From positions 207,567-271,566 of the forward strand of contig NZ_FQTV01000005.1 of NCBI RefSeq assembly GCF_900128905.1: a stretch of DNA of 64,000 nucleotides. Direction: 5' to 3'. The DNA comes from Bacteroides luti. Its GTDB lineage: Bacteria > Bacteroidota > Bacteroidia > Bacteroidales > Bacteroidaceae. Each line of letters begins with the position of its first letter. Position 1 is the first letter of the stretch. Shown here piece by piece: positions 62,539 to 64,000 of the stretch. A program made the position numbers and the translations under genes. The notes below the pieces were generated by a model that worked only from the letters and a program-made list of their open reading frames with translations, did no database searches and was not told the origin of the DNA.

Positions 62539-62675
62539 GGGTGGACAGGGTGGAGAGAAATTGTTCTTTTTTCGTTCTGAGAAATCTAATTTCAATAATT
62601 CCGCAAATTGCTGAATTATTGAAATTTATTTTCTGGAAACCGAAAAAGCTCTTTTTTACTCCACCCTCTCCACCC
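62539..62675. repeat. 137 bp imperfect palindrome (MITE- or REP-like)
   Basis: The two halves are nearly complementary over about 65 bp each. Outer ends are GGGTGGACAGGGTGGAG-like on the left (from 62539) and CTCCACCCTCTCCACCC on the right (to 62675). Inner arms are AATTTCAATAATTCCGCA (about 62588-62605) and TGCTGAATTATTGAAATT (about 62609-62626). An RNA copy would fold into one long hairpin. No gene is inside. It ends about 20 bp before the probable left end of the IS110 element. Confidence 0.7.
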
Positions 62676-62700
62676 TTTATGCAGCTTATCCTACTAGCCA

Positions 62701-62861
62701 ATTTTGTATTCATTTGATTACTAGAAGTATAATTTTTAGTAGGTGGCAGATCCTATGTTTGCAATAAATATGCTGAAGTGAAAAAATAAGAAGCATAAGC
62801 TAAGAGTATTTTTTATATTTGAGGTACCAAACTTAAACATTCAAATATTCAAAGCTTATGC
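62701..62861 (+). ncRNA. Candidate bridge-RNA region and structured leader of the IS110 element
   Basis: The 157 bp non-coding left end just before the transposase gene is where IS110-subgroup elements such as IS621 encode their bridge RNA. A stem of GCATAAGCT (62793-62801) with AGCTTATGC (62853-62861) includes the transposase ATG (62858). Inside it TATTTGA (62816-62822) pairs with TCAAATA (62841-62847). The outer stem could hide the start codon. I could not identify the target- and donor-binding loops, so this is a position-based call. Confidence 0.35.
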
Positions 62862-63937
62862 GTACACAAAGTAACAAAGTAAATTTCAATGGAGAAAATA
62901 TTTATGTTGGAATTGATGTTCATCTAAAGAGTTGGGCAGTGACAATCTACACAGAACATTTACATCATAAGACTTTTAGTCAGCCACCAGTTCCCATATT
63001 ATTATGGAAATATCTGGATGAAAATTTTCCTGGTGGTAATTACTATTCTGCTTATGAAGCCGGATTCTGTGGATTTCATATTCACTTTGAACTGGAAAAG
63101 TTGAATATAAAAAACATAGTAGTCAATCCCGCTGACATACCGACTAGTCAAAAGGAACATGTGCATAAGAATGATTCTTACGATAGCAAGAAAATAGCCC
63201 GTTCTCTGAGAGCAAAAGAACTCACCGGAATACATATTCCATTGATTGAGACCTTAGAAAATCGTTCTTTTGTCCGTTCTCGAGAAATGTTGGTCAAGGA
63301 TCTGGTTCGTTTCAAACAGCGAATAAAGTCTTTTCTTTATTTTTATGGAATAGCTTATCCTCCTGAATTTGAAAAGTCATCTTGTCATTGGTCAAAACGC
63401 TTTCTTAAATGGTTAAAAGAAATATCTCTAAATACGCAAAATGGAAATGAAGCATTATCCCTATTAATAAGAGAAGTAGAACAACAGCGCCTTCTTTTAT
63501 TAGAAGTGAATAAGAAAATTCATAGCTTGGCTATTTCTGATAAATATATTAAAGAGATGGAATTAATAAGAAGTGTTCCCGGAATAGGCTTGATTACAGG
63601 ACTTACTTTTCTATTGGAAATAGAAAATATAGAACGTTTTTCTAACACGGACAAGCTAGCCTGTTTTGTAGGAATAATACCAACTTGTCATTCGAGTGGA
63701 GAAACAAGCAACAATGGAGAAATGACTTTTAGAGGGCAAATTCATTTAAAGAAAGGTCTGATTGAAAGTGCTTGGGTTGCTTCAAGAATAGATCCAGCTC
63801 TGACGCATAGTTTTATTAAGCTTTGCAAAAGAATGGAACCCAATAAAGCAATCATACGAATTGCAAGAAAATTGTTAAACAGAATATATTACACTCTAAA
63901 AAAGAAACATAAATACGAATATGGAATGGTTAAATAA
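62858..63937 (+). CDS. IS110-family transposase (DEDD recombinase)
   Basis: A 359-residue recombinase with an N-terminal RuvC-like DEDD domain and a C-terminal Transposase_20 domain. The four acidic residues are all present: D20 (VGIDVH), E67 (SAYEAGF), and D106 and D109 (KNDSYDSKKIA). The C-terminal part has RSVPGIGLITGLTFLLEI and ACFVGIIPTCHSSGETSN, with the conserved serine at 279/280. The frame is complete, so the element may be active. Upstream non-coding DNA is longer than downstream, which fits the IS110 and not the IS1111 subgroup. Confidence 0.93.
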   Translation: MRTQSNKVNFNGENIYVGIDVHLKSWAVTIYTEHLHHKTFSQPPVPILLWKYLDENFPGGNYYSAYEAGFCGFHIHFELEKLNIKNIVVNPADIPTSQKEHVHKNDSYDSKKIARSLRAKELTGIHIPLIETLENRSFVRSREMLVKDLVRFKQRIKSFLYFYGIAYPPEFEKSSCHWSKRFLKWLKEISLNTQNGNEALSLLIREVEQQRLLLLEVNKKIHSLAISDKYIKEMELIRSVPGIGLITGLTFLLEIENIERFSNTDKLACFVGIIPTCHSSGETSNNGEMTFRGQIHLKKGLIESAWVASRIDPALTHSFIKLCKRMEPNKAIIRIARKLLNRIYYTLKKKHKYEYGMVK

Positions 63938-64000
63938 TAATATCCATATAAAACCTATATAAAGAGTGACCGCTAGCCACCTCTTGCAGCTATGCCTGCT

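Larger units (their letters stand above)
62694..63979 (+). mobile_element. IS110-family insertion sequence (boundaries tentative)
   Basis: The element is defined by its transposase gene. CTAGCCA occurs at 62694-62700 and 63973-63979, which would give a 1.28 kb element with a 160 bp non-coding left end and a short right end, the layout of the IS110 subgroup. An inner pair, AGGTGGC at 62741-62747 and GCCACCT at 63976-63982, is inverted and could be subterminal repeats. IS110 elements do not make target duplications, so the exact ends need comparison with an empty site. The last bases of the window (63986-64000) resemble 62681-62695 at 11 of 15 positions. Confidence 0.5.

Noticed and set aside
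62487..62717. 76-codon open frame within the long palindrome
   Set aside because: The frame is a by-product of the inverted repeat; the other strand is open too.

Overview
The window looks like a chromosomal segment from a member of the Bacteroidales, most likely a Bacteroides-type organism. The evidence is: AT-rich intergenic DNA; many start-proximal copies of the Bacteroides -7 promoter element TAnnTTTG; lipoproteins with acidic residues after the lipobox cysteine; families largely confined to this phylum (DUF4292, DUF4348, DUF2851, S46 peptidases, a GlsA/GlsB glycine-lipid pair); and the gene order mnmG-apt-uvrC-dtd-mazG-deoC. I see no tRNA, rRNA, prophage or CRISPR array.

Layout. 1-686: the end of an ECF sigma factor and a small membrane protein that may be its anti-sigma factor. 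1188-2840: a secreted alpha/beta hydrolase and a flavin-type oxidase family protein. 3337-7178: polA divergent from a polyprenyl diphosphate synthase. 7445-13464: a minus-strand housekeeping run (deoC, mazG-like, dtd, uvrC, apt, mnmG) with a near-perfect parS partition site between apt and mnmG. 13465-16126: a gene-free kilobase with degenerate repeats, then ybeY and an SpmA/SpmB-type membrane protein. 16127-23155: a very AT-rich 1.2 kb leader, an AraC-type regulator, a large alanine-rich coiled-coil surface lipoprotein, a membrane protein resembling the front third of a metal P-type ATPase, and an OmpA-family protein. 23405-33882: ruvB, a flippase, an S46 dipeptidyl-peptidase, a DEAD-box helicase, a PfkB/SIS/LOG trio and an M16 peptidase. 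34311-38104: dapB, two signal peptidase genes and a WbqC-like gene in one operon; the second signal peptidase has lost both catalytic residues. 38220-45570: envelope-associated proteins, a thioesterase and cysS. 45777-49951: glsA-glsB and kup. 49994-56023: dgt divergent from the operon dut-TPR-DUF4292-EnvC-like. 56030-62098: a glycan-type cluster (flippase, GT4, asparagine-synthase-like) facing a FemAB-like gene and an M20 deacylase. 62099-64000: a repeat-dense region followed by an IS110-family insertion sequence.

The most unusual signal is not a gene. At least four intergenic sites carry three or four copies of a short motif at a fixed 21-22 bp period, and a fifth has a 32 bp period. The motif differs from site to site. 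At one site three 18 bp palindromes share a core but differ in their outer bases in a way that keeps every palindrome perfect. I know of no described element family that matches. Other points of note are the parS site, the dead signal peptidase paralogue, the surface-protein locus, the possible bridge-RNA region of the IS110 element, and a 137 bp imperfect palindrome beside it. All calls come from reading the sequence; no searches or folding programs were run.
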